64,000 nt of DNA from Mycteria americana. Taxonomy: Eukaryota > Chordata > Aves > Ciconiiformes > Ciconiidae. Each line of letters begins with the position of its first letter. The stretch's first letter is position 1. Below, piece by piece: positions 1 through 13,447 of the stretch. The translations under genes and the position numbers were made by a program. Where the stretch lies: NCBI RefSeq assembly GCF_035582795.1, contig NC_134372.1, forward strand, positions 40,028,316 to 40,092,315, in the 5' to 3' direction. The notes beneath the pieces are model-generated. The model searched no databases. It worked only from the letters and a program-made list of their open reading frames with translations, and was not told the DNA's origin.

Positions 1-438
1 GGCAGGTCCTGCTTGACCAACCTGAGCTCCTTCTATGACAAGGTGACCCGCCTAGTGGGTGAGGGAAAGGCTGTGGATGTTGTCTACCTAGACTTCAGTA
101 AAGCCTTTGACACGGTTTCTCACAGCATTCTCCTGGAGGAACTGGCTGCTCATGGCTTGGATGGGTGTACTCTTTGCTGGGTAAAGAACTGGCTGGACGG
201 CCGGGCCCAAAGAGTGGTGGTGAATGGAGTTTACTCCAGTTGGTGGCCGGTCACAAGTGCTGTTCCCCAGGGCTCTGTGTTGGGGCCAGTCCTGTTTAAT
301 ATCTTTATCAATGATCTGGATGAAGGGATCAAGTGCACCCTCAGTAAGTTTGCAGATGACACCAAGTTGTGTGGGAGTGTTGATCTGCTTGAGGGTAGGA
401 AGGCTCTGCAGAGGAACCTGGACAGGCTGGATCGATAG
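1..438 (+). pseudogene. CR1 reverse transcriptase, palm domain fragment
   Basis: The frame is open from base 1 to a TAG at 436-438. It encodes the core of a LINE reverse transcriptase, the enzyme that primes cDNA synthesis at a nicked chromosomal target. Visible motifs in order are [12 protein letters not shown] (motif A with the first catalytic Asp), [10 protein letters not shown] (motif B), and F-A-D-D-T-K at 349-366 (motif C with the catalytic Asp pair). The catalytic residues are therefore intact. The TAG falls where CR1 relatives keep reading, most simply a Trp TGG changed to TAG. No initiator is expected because this is the middle of ORF2. Confidence 0.9.
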
Positions 439-1138
439 GCCGAGGTCAATTGTATGAGGTTTAACAAGGCCAAGTGCAAAGTCCTGCAACCCCATGCAAC
501 ACTACAGGCTTGGGGAAGAGTGGCTGGAAAGCTGCCTGGCAGAAAAGGACCTGGGAGTGCTGGTTGACAGCCGCCTGAATATGAGCCAGCAGTGTGCCCA
601 GGCGGCCAAGAAAGCCAATGGCATCCTGGCTTGTATCAAAAATAGTGTGGCCAGCAGGACTAGGGAAGTGATCGTGCCCCTGTACTCGGCACCGGTGAGG
701 CCGCACCTCGAATACTGTGTTCAGTTTTGGGCCCCCCACTACAAGAGGGACATCGAGGTGCTGGAGCGTGTCCAGAGAAGGGCAACGAAGCTGGTGAAGG
801 GTCTGGAGAACAAGTCTTATGAGGAGCGGCTGAGGGAGCTGGGACTGTTTAGCCTGGAGAAAAGGAGGCTGAGGGGAGACCTTATCGCTCTCTACAGCTA
901 CCTGAAAGGAGGTTGTAGAGAGGTGGGGGTTGGTCTCTTCTCTCAAGTAACAAGTGATAGGACAAGAGGAAATGGCCTCAAGTTGAGCCAGGGGAGGTTT
1001 AGACTGGATATTAGGAAATTTTACTTCACTGAAAGGGTTATCAAGCATTGGAACAGGCTGCCCAGGGAAGTGGTTGAGTCGCCATCCCTGGAGGTATTTA
1101 AAGGACGTTTGGATGAGGTGCTTAGAGACATGGTGTAG
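439..1138 (+). pseudogene. CR1 ORF2 C-terminal region, frame-disrupted
   Basis: This continues the CR1 ORF2 product after the stop at 436-438. Bases 439 to about 490 carry on in the upstream frame, then the reading changes frame near 484-494. From there a 645-bp open stretch (494-1138) encodes the thumb and C-terminal segment typical of CR1, with the blocks [22 protein letters not shown] and [14 protein letters not shown]. The end is the usual R-D-M-V followed by TAG. The frame change looks like a short deletion, not a multiple of three, beside codons for K-V-L. The protein is dead, although the reading frame after the lesion has no further stop. Confidence 0.88.
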
Positions 1139-1207
1139 TGGTGGTCTTGGTAGTGTTAGGTTTATGGTTGGACTCGATGATCTTAAAGGTCTTTTCCAAC
1201 CTATATG

Positions 1208-1231
1208 ATTCTGTGATTCTGTGATTCTGTG
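1208..1231 (+). repeat. CR1 terminal octamer microsatellite (ATTCTGTG)3
   Basis: Three exact tandem copies of ATTCTGTG are followed by a degenerate partial copy. This is the 3' end recognised by the CR1 reverse transcriptase, and it marks the insertion's downstream edge. Confidence 0.95.
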
Positions 1232-1237
1232 AATCTG

Positions 1238-4200
1238 ATTGCATGAAAAAGACTCCAAATCCTAGTTCCAGGATATTGCAGGGGATACTACTTCAGGCTA
1301 GATTACACATCTTGAAGTGCTGCAGAAGATCTTTTTTCTCCCCAGATAAAATCTGTGTTGTCATCAAATGTATATGAGAATGTATATGAGAATGAACTAT
1401 AAGGAAAAGGCAGTTTCTGTCCTGATCCAAAGCCTAGCTGTGGGATGGTAGGAGCAATTACTCTTCCAGCCAATGCCCTGAAAAAAACCTGCAGACAGCT
1501 GTTTCCCATGTTCAAGTCAACCTGGGTCCTAGATCAAAACAGTGCAAGAGCCATTCTGTCCCAAACCTAAGCCCAGACTTGAACTGGGCAGCGGAGAGAC
1601 CACATCCATGAAGCTGGTGATCTCCATGCGTTTCGGAGCCTGGCTGAGCGGCCATGCAGCACTGGGGCAGGGGAGCCAGCGTGAGCCTGGTGGTTGCTTG
1701 CCGTGGGGTGGCTTCAGCAGATGCAGCCACTGACGTGCCCCTCGGAGCACGGCATAAATGTTTTCTTCTGCATGGGGAGACGTATTACCAACGCACATTA
1801 ATTGCTTGCAGACAGCCTCGAAGATGGCTGTTTATTAAATGCTGTAAGTTAGATCCATGCAGTGTCAGAAATGCCTCTTTTTGCATGTTTAGTCCTCAGT
1901 GCTTGTTCATTATCAGCCTGCATTGTATTCCTGTCTTCAGTGAGAAGGATGAATAATTTCTAATCTGTGTGTTTGGACCAAGAAATTTAAATTTGAGCTT
2001 CACTGTAAGCTTATAGTATTTTAAATTCCTTCCAAGCTACGTTTGGCCTCAACTGCACAACGTATTTACTGAGACGAAAACAAAAGGACGATAATTTTCA
2101 CTGGAGCACACCTGCAATAATGGCTCACAGCATTTAATTTTTCCCTTGGTTTCCTAGTAGACTTTGTTTTGACACCTGCAAACAACCTTTTCCAAATCGA
2201 AGTGAGCTTTTTCTCTCCATGTCATTTTGCCACCCAAGTTGAGCTGACAAAGTCCAACTAAGAAACAGAGCAATTATAAACACAGTTTCCTCTAGTGCTT
2301 GTGCTGTTTTTAGCTTTGCTGCTTTCCCAAGGAGAAACCTGTGCCTGATGTTTCCAGCTTAGCATGCAAAATTAATAAAACCTGACAATTAGACTGAGCA
2401 ACATAAAATACAGGTAAGGGTTCCTTTCCAATGTGATTGGACTTGAAGATATTAAATTGGCTCCTTATTCTTAAACTTTTTTTTTTTGTTTAACACAGTG
2501 ATCATAAAATGTGTATCTGGAATGATAAACAATAATTGGCTCTAGGCAGCCTTTTCTCACAGAGACAAAAGACCAGTTGTTATTGCTGTACTTCTTTCAA
2601 TAAATACATTTGTAAGCTGGAACTCAGCTAGGCTGCCCTGAAAAGAGGCATGCTTTCGTGAGAAACATGAAAGAGATCAAATTTATAAGTGGGCATGTAG
2701 ACCGAGGAAAAGTTTTTTTTATATTGAAAAGTATTATCTGTGCTCATACAATGCCAAAAAATATCTTGCCAGGAAAAATGCAGTCTGAAGTTAATCCCGT
2801 AACATTCTATAGAAAACAGTGCAGTTAGCATAGATGTAAATCAGGTCCTGATTCAGCCTATATATGGTTTGGGGATTAATATTCCTTATTCCTATAAGCT
2901 TGTCTAATACTACTTGGGCTCACTTGGATTTCAAGACTTACACCACAATATTTCCAGTTGTTAGCTTGCTTTCAATTTGTCTTCATGGGAAGGATTTACT
3001 TAATTTTCAATGTATTGATCACTGAACCTCATCAGCCAACTTCTTTCTGTGTTTCTTGAAGTGCTGAATGTGTCTTACAGTGATACTCTCCAAGATTATG
3101 GATAGCTCAGAAGTAAAATGCTTTATTTAGGGATAAATCTATTTCTTTATTGTGTTGCTTTTCTTTGAATAACCAAGAATAACAAAAATCCAGTTGTAGA
3201 TGTGTTTCTTCTATTTTTTGTATGTGTTCTTGTTTGTTTCATGACATAGTGTAAAATATTCTATTGCTACTGCAAACAGAATTTCAACCATTATCTAGAG
3301 CTTCAGGGATTTATTCCATAATTTCTAGATTATCCTATTTGATGCAGTACAGTTTAGACTGTACCAGACTTTGAAATGGGTATGTGATCATTCACCACAC
3401 TGTTTGGGTTTATTATATTTCCGGATTATTTATTATAATAATTGGTAAGTTGCTTCCGATGGGAAGGAAAAGAAAGATATGGGATACCATTTTTTACAAG
3501 GTGTTTTCTTTAGAGAGAGAAATATTGACAAATTATGTCAACCTTCCATTATTCCAAATAACTAATTTTATTCATGGCTTGTCTTGTAGCAAGAGATAAA
3601 AGCAAGTATGCATTGCCTTTAAGAAATTGCTGTATCGTTCGTTTGAAAAAGAAGTGATTGTTCTAAAGGATTGCAAGTTGACAGCCTAATTTATTGACTA
3701 AATACCTATTTGAACAAAGGCTATAAGAGACTGCAGAAGAATCTTTGGAGTATCTTTTTAAGATTGACTGGGAGTCTTAATGAAGTCAACGTCCCTTGCC
3801 CTTGGCCTGTATTTCTATTGACTTCAACAGTCATTAGATGAGTCCCTTGATGACAAGCACTTGCAGTAACAACAGCTTTCCTAAACTCTTGTGAGTAGTA
3901 TTTTACTAAAGGAATATGCTCAGCTGATTGTGGACCTGTCCTAAGCATTTTGGAGGCGCAGCACACAGCACTAATCAGTGCCTCTGTATTCCCAGAGACT
4001 CACTGCATGAATCAGGTACCTTCACTTCAAGTTTTATTTGTATGTGTGCCGCAGCCAAGAGCGGTCAGAATCTGGAAAAGTGGTTGGTTCCTCTTCAAAT
4101 CAAAATAAAGTTGTATATTTTTATGCAGCTCATAGCATTTGATTGCATAATATAGGAAATGCCCTATCATGTTCACGTCCTAAGTCTTCTGGCAGAGCTT

Positions 4201-7200
4201 GGTCTGACCAACAGATCTTGGCTGGTCCTGAAGGCATAACACCTACGTCCAGCCACATGGCATCACTGAGCATGAGGAAGCAGAGGGACAGCAAGAACTG
4301 GATTGACAGTGGTATAACAGAAAAGGTGGTATATCTTCCATACTTTGTGTAGCCTTTGTAACTACATCTTGGTTGATTTTGTTCATTTTAGTGTACCTGC
4401 CTCACTCTTCTGTAAAGCACAAAGCATTTACAAAATGCGTAGTAAAACCCAACCAACTTTCACATTAAATGTTTAAGAACAAAAATAATAACAAAAATAT
4501 ACAGAAATATTGTATGAACACTTGAACCACATATTTATAAGAACTGACCCTCAGCTATAGAGAAAACCATAAATATTTATTTGAGAAATTACTGTAGGAA
4601 GGGAAGAAAAATCTCAAATGTTTGATAAAGCTTGAATCATGTGAAACCAATTGCTTACCTCCAGCCAGGTGTGTGCTTGAATATAAGGGCCAAGGCCAAA
4701 TAAGCAGACCTGAAACTACTATCACCTGGCATGATCAGCTTGAACTCATTTGTGAGTCAGCAGACCTATGGTTAGTATTAAACGAAGGAGACAACAAGAG
4801 TGGTAAGTAAATGAAGACAGAAGGTCAAGTTAACTGCCTGGGGTTGTCTGACTGATAGCTGGTTTATTTTTAAGATAACTGCCTTATTTTGTCTCAATGC
4901 ACTTGTTACGCATTAATATAGAATGGTGGCTGCTGGTTAAGATATTAAGAAAAGTGCTATTTGGCTTATCCAGAGTCTTTTTTGAAGTAAACAGAAATGG
5001 TAACTTTCTGATTTTAAAAAGAGCTGGGAATTTCTTTTGCCTAAATGTTACATCATCCTGTTCCTTCTTGGTGTTCCTCAAAATATGATTTTTCAATATT
5101 TTTTTTCCTCATAAACTATCATCATTAACTTGTACAATGTTGGGAATAATATATTATTTTATAATGTTGTTTATTAGCATAAGTTTAATAGCTGCCAATG
5201 ATCATAACATGCTTATTTTTGACTACTGGGACTCCATTTGTTATGATACTCTAGACCTAAATGAAAGATTATATTTTACATTACTGAGTAAGGTTTTTTT
5301 TACACATAGGAGGTGCTAGGAATTGTTATATACTTAATTTCTATTTTTTTTAATAAGACAGCTTTCATTGAGGGAAAGTAGTTGTTTCAGTAATATGAAA
5401 AATACAATTTTTCTTCTGTTTTATTCTTCTGCTATTCAATATTCTTAATAAGCTTGGGTTTGTTCCTGAGTGGCACGCTGATGATTAACCATATTCGGTG
5501 CATCCTGGATCTGTTAATGTCCACACTGGAATTTGTTCAATGTTCTCTTTTCTTCTTTCAAAAGGGAAAAAAAAAAAACCACAAAAAAAGGAGGTGGCTT
5601 TTAACTGATACCGATATTTGGAGACTCATTTTTAATTCTGCAGCTAAAGGTGACACCTCTGACCCTATTGTTCCTACACTACTTACAGGGGTTTTTTTCC
5701 CAACCTCTATGTTGAATTTCTGTGCTTATTGAAAAGGAAGCCTACTGTCAAATCTTTATTTCCTGTTTATTCTACTGAGTCTGAGAGCTTTTAAGTAAAG
5801 CAGTATTCTAAGTGCCTGTAGAGATTGTGTCTGCACATACTGTATACATTAAAAATTTCCAAATGGTGCAGGAATGGGATGGTCAGAGCTTCAGGGACTG
5901 CACTTTGGTGACTTACATTATTACCACATGTCCTTTTCTTTAATACTGTCCATTTCCCCTCAGAAGCGCTGTTCATCTTTGCTAAAGGGTTCCTAGATAA
6001 AATATTTGCATATTAGAAGTAGGATGCTTATGGTAGCCTTTCAGTAAAGCTACAAAACTCTGACAAAATAAGAGTGTCTCCTTTTTAACGCTAATCTGCA
6101 ACGTCACTTAAAATGTTAAATGTTTCACAGTATTGTGTAGGTGCACCATGATTGTGTGGCACAGCATATCAACATATCTCTTCTAGCTGGCAAATCCCAG
6201 CTCCCCAGTGTCAGGGTAAAATAGTGATTACTATGGATGTGTTCTTATAAAGAAAAGGTTGCTAGTTCTTGTCAATTGCTAGTGATTTGGTAGAGGAATG
6301 TGTTATGGTAGAGAGGGCTGAAACTGGGGCGAGTGAAAAAAGGAGATTAATTCTGAGTCATGTATCATATATGAGCAGGCACCTACAATTGGTCCTTGAA
6401 CTGGATATTTGGATAACCGGATACTGGATAATTTTCAGCTCCTGCTTTGGCATACAAATGAAGATTTCTAAACTTCAATTGAGAACAGGAGCTAGAAGCT
6501 CAAAACCTGTTTGCTTCATTGCTGAATGGGAGCTGAATTTCTTCTAAAATTGTGGCTGCTTATTTAGCATCTGAATGGATTTTTTAAATCTGTTCTTGTA
6601 CATTTGATTTTAAAATACAGAAGAACAATAATAGGAAGAGCCTTTTGGTGCTGCATATTATAGCATGATGACATTGAAAATTGTTTGTGTTGAAAATTTT
6701 TGTGATACTAAATGAAAATTTTGAGAAGGTGGCAATCTGCACTTTCTCAAAGACCTCTGTCATGTTAGACTGCTTTTATAAACCTGTGCCAAAACGGATC
6801 ATTACCAGCTGTCTTGTCAGAGCTGACAACTTGCTTTAGGTATATTTCTAAGATACTGTTAGCTCATCTTGCTTGAGGTCAGCTTATATGTTCAAACCAG
6901 TATGTGCTTAGTGGCCCAACTTTTATTCTTGTATGTTTAGTTTTAATTAACATGTTGTCATATGCTCAAAGATCTGTAGGCATGAGCTATGGTTATACTT
7001 TCTTTTTTTTCTCCAAGAAAGATATCAGTGTGGAGCTAGTGCACAGACCTAAGAGCTGTTGTGTGTCCTCCATAATGCAGGTTAGCCCTTTAGTGCACAG
7101 GTTTTGAAAGCCTTCTTTTCAAAAGAGTTGACAAAATGGGCTCTCTCAGGCACTTGAAAGATTCCAATATCTTTTTATCTGAAACGGGGACATAAAAAGC

Positions 7201-7858
7201 AGCTGGGAATAAAATATAGCTGAACAGATGAGATACACAGTCTGTTTTCTCCTAAGTAAAAATAGAGATTACTGTTCATTTTGAGACTATATGATGCAAT
7301 AAGAGTTCACTTGCAGTGTAACTATAGCTTATGCTCCAGAAGAGTTACAAAGATGAGAATGCTGCAGTTACTCACCTCCTTTGCCAGCCTTATTCCAAGA
7401 GGTTTCAAGGGAAGGAGCAGATGTGTGTGCTAGGATATTATCTAGATTCTTTTTTAGTGATTATCAAGATTTTTCTTATGTAGTAGACCTTATGTCATGA
7501 AATATATATATATTCCTAATTCTCAAACAAGAACACAAATCAACCCTGCAAAGATCATACTAAAAACATCAACTAAAAATTCCACTAAGTATAAATTTTT
7601 AAACTGTTTCACTAAACTACCAATGTGTTAGGCTTAGCAGATGTCTTCTTTCCAGTTTTTGTAAACATTTACAGTTCTAGCAAGGTAGGTGAACGCTTAA
7701 CATTAGTGAGTTTTCTGTACTTACAGCCATAAATTATTTGTGATTCATGTAAATATCTTTATATGCCAAGAAATGCTGCCAAGTGAACACTGGTCAGCTA
7801 TTTAGAAACACCTTGTATGAAAACAGACTGCTTTAAAGTTTTGGGGTTTTTTCTTTTC
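1238..7858. other. Unassigned AT-rich non-coding DNA
   Basis: No open frame here shows a recognisable protein, and every ORF is under about 110 codons. A GC-richer patch at about 1590-1750 has short ORFs on both strands that overlap each other, with no domain signal. Small A- and T-runs occur throughout (for example around 5565-5590). No RNA gene or repeat family was recognised by eye. Confidence 0.6.
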
Positions 7859-7878
7859 TTTTTTTTTTTTTTTTTTTT
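7859..7878. repeat. Poly-T tract (T20)
   Basis: Twenty consecutive T lie within a longer T-rich run beginning near 7840. It could be the tail of a minus-strand retrocopy, but no recognisable retrosequence flanks it. Confidence 0.9.
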
Positions 7879-10800
7879 CTTGTATGACCTGAGTTAACTA
7901 AATCTTCTGCTCCTTGGCAAGGAATACTATGTCTTTGACACCTGTCTTAAATTTACCTTTTATAGCTGTAAGACAAATTTCATTTTGTGAAGCCACTAAC
8001 TGTTCTTCACTTCCTTGAGCCATCTCTGAGATAATTAAATTTAGGTCAAGCCTTTCCTCCAGCTTTGACTGCTGTTAAGGCTCCGTGTGTCCCTGCAGCT
8101 TGCTCCCTTGCTCTTTCTGGATCTGCGTTTCCCACAAGAGGGTGGGCTAAGAAGCTGGATACCTCGGCAGCAAGCAGGCACACTCGCTTTATCCCAGCAG
8201 AGCCTGGGAATCCCAACGTGCCAGCAAAGTAATGTGTTTTAAGAAGCAAAGGTCAATATTTTCCAAGTAACCTTTTGTCTAGAAAGGTGTGTTGCAAATG
8301 GTTGTTTCTTACCATTTTTAAATACCGTATTTTTGTGATTGCAGAAGAATAAAGCATGCCAATAGGTAACGTTGCAGAAATTAAGAAAATTCCAGAGAAC
8401 AGAAAACCGAATTCAGAGAAATAAATCATGAAACGTATGCACCCACTTTTAAGAAAGTATGATTCATAACTTCTAGCTGCAAACTTTCCATTTGTTCACC
8501 ATTTTGCTGTTCTAGGCTTGATTCAGAAACTAGCTCTTGAGCGAGAATCTTAATTTAACTTTAAAAGGATTGTATTATGTATATATAAAAGTTACATATT
8601 TTAGTCTTTGTCTGACAAACTACCACCCAGAAACATCTGAAATGACAGCAGACTGCTTTATTTTTCCAGTGAGCCATAAAAATGACTAAACAGCAGAACA
8701 GTTAACATTATGAGTTGCAGTTAGGTATTGTGATACTAAGTGGAGAATATGGCAATAACTTTGCAGGATGTCCAACTTATCAAATGTACACTTTATACAC
8801 TTGTATACACTTTTATATAGTTTATTGCTTTAATATTATTTTGCTAGATAGTTCAAATCATACTGTGATGAAATTCCTTTCAAAGAAATTCTGGCAGTAT
8901 AATGAAGAACACTGTACATTACTTAATGATACATTTCTTAAGCTTAAACTGAACAATTGTACTTTATATTTTGCTAGCTGAGAATATACAAAAGGAGAAT
9001 AATTTTGGTCACAAAAACCAGCTTGTATGTTTTTGAACTACACACATGCTTGAGGGCAAAACCAAAATTATTTGAGCTTAGTTTTGAAACTGCATATTAC
9101 AAACAACAGTAGAGAGTTTATGTGAGGAGTAAGAGATTCACAATGCAGTATCGTAATTCAAAATATCTTGGTGCATAATTGCTGGCCTAAATGCTTGTTG
9201 CATGATTGATGACTCTGAATTCATACAAACGTGGTTAGCATTCCTCAAAGTCCATTTACAATGCTATGAGAAAACAAATGGTGCAACAAAATCAAACACC
9301 ATTTGTTGCACTTAAAAATAAATTGGGGGAGGGGGGGAGAGGGAAGTGCAGTAGTGACTTTGGGCTTACTTTTAATCATTCTCCATGTCATCTTCTCAAG
9401 CCTTTCTACTCTTGGAATCTCTCTGTCTATAGCTGTCTTGAAAACCTAAAAGAAAATGGCACCTTTCTTCACAGTATTAAAGTCTAACAAATATTGGACT
9501 GAAATCTGTTTGGTTTAATGAATGTTTTAATTAAGTTATTTTTGAAGTTATATTGATGAAATTAGATTAGAGAGATCATTTCTTGGAGAAAAGTGGATTG
9601 CTGAGGCAACAGAGGACTGTAATGAAGTGAGTTTCTGCGATTTCATTAATGGTTCCCTTGATTAAAAAAAAAAAAAACCAAAACAAACAAATATTGTTTA
9701 AATATGGCAGTTCTTTTTCTAATGAACACTCAAATGAAAACAGACAAGTACGTTGCATATTCTCTCCTAGTTCAATTGTAGTTCTTTCAAATGGCAACAG
9801 AGAGACACAGGAACATCATATTTGTCTCTTCTTCCAAGTAGAGAGCCCACCACTGCTTACTCAGAAGCTCCAGCATGTGTAGACCACACAGGGTCATCCA
9901 CATCTCTCTTTATCTAGACCAAAAGATTGCTTTCTGAAAATCCTGGAGACATGAAACTGCAGAGGTACTCTCACCATTTCTAATTTTCTTATGGCTGTTT
10001 GGCATTTTCACTTCCTGGGCTAGAAGTTGGAAGTGTGCAGTTTGGCAAGATGAGAAACAGGAAAGATGGATCTATCCACTCTGCAAAGTTCATGACAGGT
10101 TTTTCTCAAGTTTTTGATGGTTTGAGTTGGTTTTTCTTGTTCTGTACCAGTTCTTCCACCGTCTGTGCAATTTCCATTAATAGTTGCGAGTGATTTGTGT
10201 GTCTAATTCTTCATGCAGAGTGTTGAAAATCTACCCTAAAGCTATGAAAAAATAATGGGAAAAGCATGTATAATTGAAAATAGTCTTAATCACTGGAATG
10301 TTGAAATCCACATGGCTTGGAAGACTTGAAAGATTTCTTGTTTTAGAAAAGTTGAATTGAAAAGCGCTGTCATTTTCTTTAAATACATTCTTTTGAATAA
10401 AACATCCATTCCTGGCGCCAGCAGCAAGCTTCTAAACATGTTCAAGATGACATGATTGATAACAAGAATGCTCTTCTCAAGATGTTTCTAATTTCATCTC
10501 TCTGTTTCAAGAATGTTAAACTTCCAATATGATATATGATATAATAACAAATATTGAAACCAAAGATTAATATTTTTAAGACTGTACAGTAACTGGAACT
10601 GAATGGAAATCTGAAAGCTAGCTGCTGATTCCAGAATGTGGATAAATTCTAGAAGCTACTGCCTGAGTACAAATTATTTCCCACTTAATACTGCAATGGT
10701 GGTAGGCACATTTCCACCATTTCCAATTCCATGAATTGACTCTATTCATTTAAGGGTCTTTCCAGTTTGACTATAGCAGCACACAATTTCAGGTTTTAAT

Positions 10801-13430
10801 GGATTTATTAAATTTATATTGATATGATAGTCCATGTAATTTTCACCTCATCTGAGGAAGATACCTTTCTTTTGCTTGGATGCTAGTCAAATCTAGTTGC
10901 TCTCGGAAAACTGGAATCAAATAGTAATAAATATTCTGTCTCTATCTCCAAACCTCAAAATTAAGTAAGAGATATTGGGTGTCATGGCTTCTTGGTAAGT
11001 CTGTAGCCCAGAGCTTCCAGTTTTTGAAACTTTTGATGGTCAGCATCTGATTTGAGATGAGATTCTTCCTCTAATTCCAAAACTTTCTGTCATTACATAA
11101 GAGATGGCCAGTGTTAATTGTGTTGACTAGGTCAGCAATGGTCCATTTCTATGTGTAGAGAGCCTGTACCCAGGAAGTGTCAGATTTGTCAAGGAAAAGA
11201 AGCAATGCCACAGCCTGTTGAGACAAAGGGTAGCCTAAAGCATCTTAGCCTAGCTTTGGGAACCAACCAAAGAAGCCTTATTTTGTAATCTGGAGTCAGA
11301 ATCATCTTGAAGTATGAAGAGTATGTTTGATCTTTTCATAGAGGTGTCTGAACCAAGGTTCTTGGCTGTTCCCAGTAAAGAGTTGGGCTTTTTGTTTTTC
11401 CATCTGACAAAGATGATCTCTCAGAGGGTTGAGGCGGATACACATGTTTGAAGGTCAATGTCATTTCTCATCTAGTGCTTGCCAGCTGGCAATCTCCACC
11501 TGTAAATCTCTGAATTAACATCATGGTTTTAAAACAATTAAATTTCAGGAACAATATGTGGCTGATTAACGATAGTGGAACTTGGTATGGGAAAGGACTA
11601 TGTGCTCAATTTTAATTTAAAATGTGTCAAACTACATGACATGGTGTTATATTACTGTATATCAATGCCAGACAATGACATTACTGTAAATAGTATTAAC
11701 TGGCTGGCTTAGGGAAAAACAAGAAAACTTACAGTTGATGTATCAAATTATAGCTCAGATTCCAGCTTCAAATTATACTCTTGTCAGAAAACATGGCTAA
11801 ATAAGGAGAGTGAAACGCTGATTAGTTTGAGATAAAATGGAAGCAGTACCCTGGATATTTAGCAAGTCCCAGTTTGCGTCATACCCTGAAAGCTTACTAT
11901 TGACATTGACAAGAAGACTTTCTGTAGTACCTCTATACCTCTTCACTGGTTTTCAGGAAGAGGAAAATAGCCTTTTGGGTCAGTTAGAAACCAAATTCCT
12001 TGCAACTTTTCAATTCAGCCAAAAAAGATCTCCAAGGGGAATAAATTGTTAACCAGGAGCAATGATCTCTCTGTGAAAGTCATATGCAAAACTAGTAGGA
12101 GGAATAGGTCAGCTATCGCTCTGACATTTAGCAACAGGACCAAGTGTGTTATTTCTATATGATTCACTTACTGGGCTATACATGGAAGCAGGCTTCAGTC
12201 TACTGAAGTACAATCTGCTGGGCCCAGGCTTCTACAGAAACATTATTTTTTTTTAAAAAAGTATCCAGATTTTTCCAGTTCTCCTTTCCAGTTGTTGAGA
12301 GTTAACCCTCTTAAAATTCTCTTCCTGCTAATAAAGCCCATAAACAAAATGCAAAATCTGACTAGAAAAAAACCAAGCCACTCTTTGCGGGGGCGGGGGG
12401 GGGGAACAACAAAGAAAATGGCTTCTATATTTATCAAGCCAGCTGGTAGAAATGTATTGATAATATAAGAATATGCATGAATAGATAGCTTTATAGAAAT
12501 GTGAAAAAAATCTTAACTACCTATATGACTCGGATTAATAACTGTCAAGAAAGGAAATACAGAAATAGGAGAAACAGCATCTGACACTGTACAAAAATAT
12601 AATGTGCTATTCAGTTTAAATAGGCAATTTATTTAAATAGTCTCCTCTAACCAGATGCAAGTGACCTGCAAGTATTTGAACAGACAAAAGATAAAATAAA
12701 ATAATTGTCATAGGAAGTCAATAATTAAAACCGAGACGATCCAAGTAGAAAGCCATAGTTTAGGCTTTGGTTGTGTATATGCCAGTACAGCTTCTGGTCT
12801 CCATGTTGTAGGTTCCTTCTTCCCATTCCTGGAATCTACCAGCAATGGGTGGCTGATGAGCTAAGTCTCAGACAGGCATTGGGAATGCAGGTCTGTTGTT
12901 CTGCCTCCCCTTTACTCACCACTGAACAGTCTAAATAAAGAGTTTCAGAAGAAGCACACTCTGCCTGATACTTGGCTTCTTCAGGCTTTTAAATAAAGTT
13001 TGTAGAATTGCCAGAATGCTAGGGGAGAAAGAATAGAAAAATACTACGTGTATATATATAGTTATGAATTATAATTATTAAGAATAATTATTAACAAACT
13101 GATTAATATTCTTTTTAAATCCCATGCTCCTAAAGAGGAAAATTATGTATCTTGGATAACTGGAGACTAGATAAATCTAGAGAGTTTGGAATTCCAGCAG
13201 AACTCAGTGATACAAAAAGGAGGATGCTTGTCATCACTTAGATGGGTTAAACCGTGCATCCTAGAAAATTCAGATTTGATGTTATCTATTTCTCAGGGGG
13301 AAAGATTTCTTGCTACTGTAACAGGACAGCTCCACAGAACGTACTCATACAGGTTCACAAAAGCAGTGCTTGCTAGACCTCAGGTCCAGGGTGACTCCTG
13401 AAGTAGCTCACTAGGGAAAAGGGGATAAAC
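7879..13430. other. Unassigned AT-rich non-coding DNA
   Basis: No gene is supported. A G-rich run (G5-C-G10) occurs at 12389-12404. Around 13069-13090 there is a short AT palindrome. Other ORFs are short and overlap on both strands. Confidence 0.55.
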
Positions 13431-13447
13431 TTTTTTTTTTTTTTTTT
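13431..13447. repeat. Poly-T tract (T17)
   Basis: Seventeen consecutive T with no recognisable retrosequence on either side. Confidence 0.9.

Larger units (their letters stand above)
1..1237 (+). mobile_element. CR1 LINE, 3' portion (5' side beyond window)
   Basis: This is a chicken-repeat-1 type non-LTR retrotransposon. The sequence shows a reverse transcriptase palm and C-terminal region, then a short 3' UTR of about 100 bp, then three perfect head-to-tail ATTCTGTG octamers at 1208-1231. That octamer tail, with no poly-A, is the known 3' signature of CR1. The coding frame is already open at base 1, so the element extends left of the window. No 5' end or target duplication can be judged. 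It is the only CR1 copy I could see in the window. Confidence 0.95.

Noticed and set aside
461..1258. 265-codon minus-strand ORF, the longest open frame in the window
   Set aside because: It is the exact antisense of the CR1 coding region and 3' UTR and has no recognisable domain. It is a shadow of the LINE.
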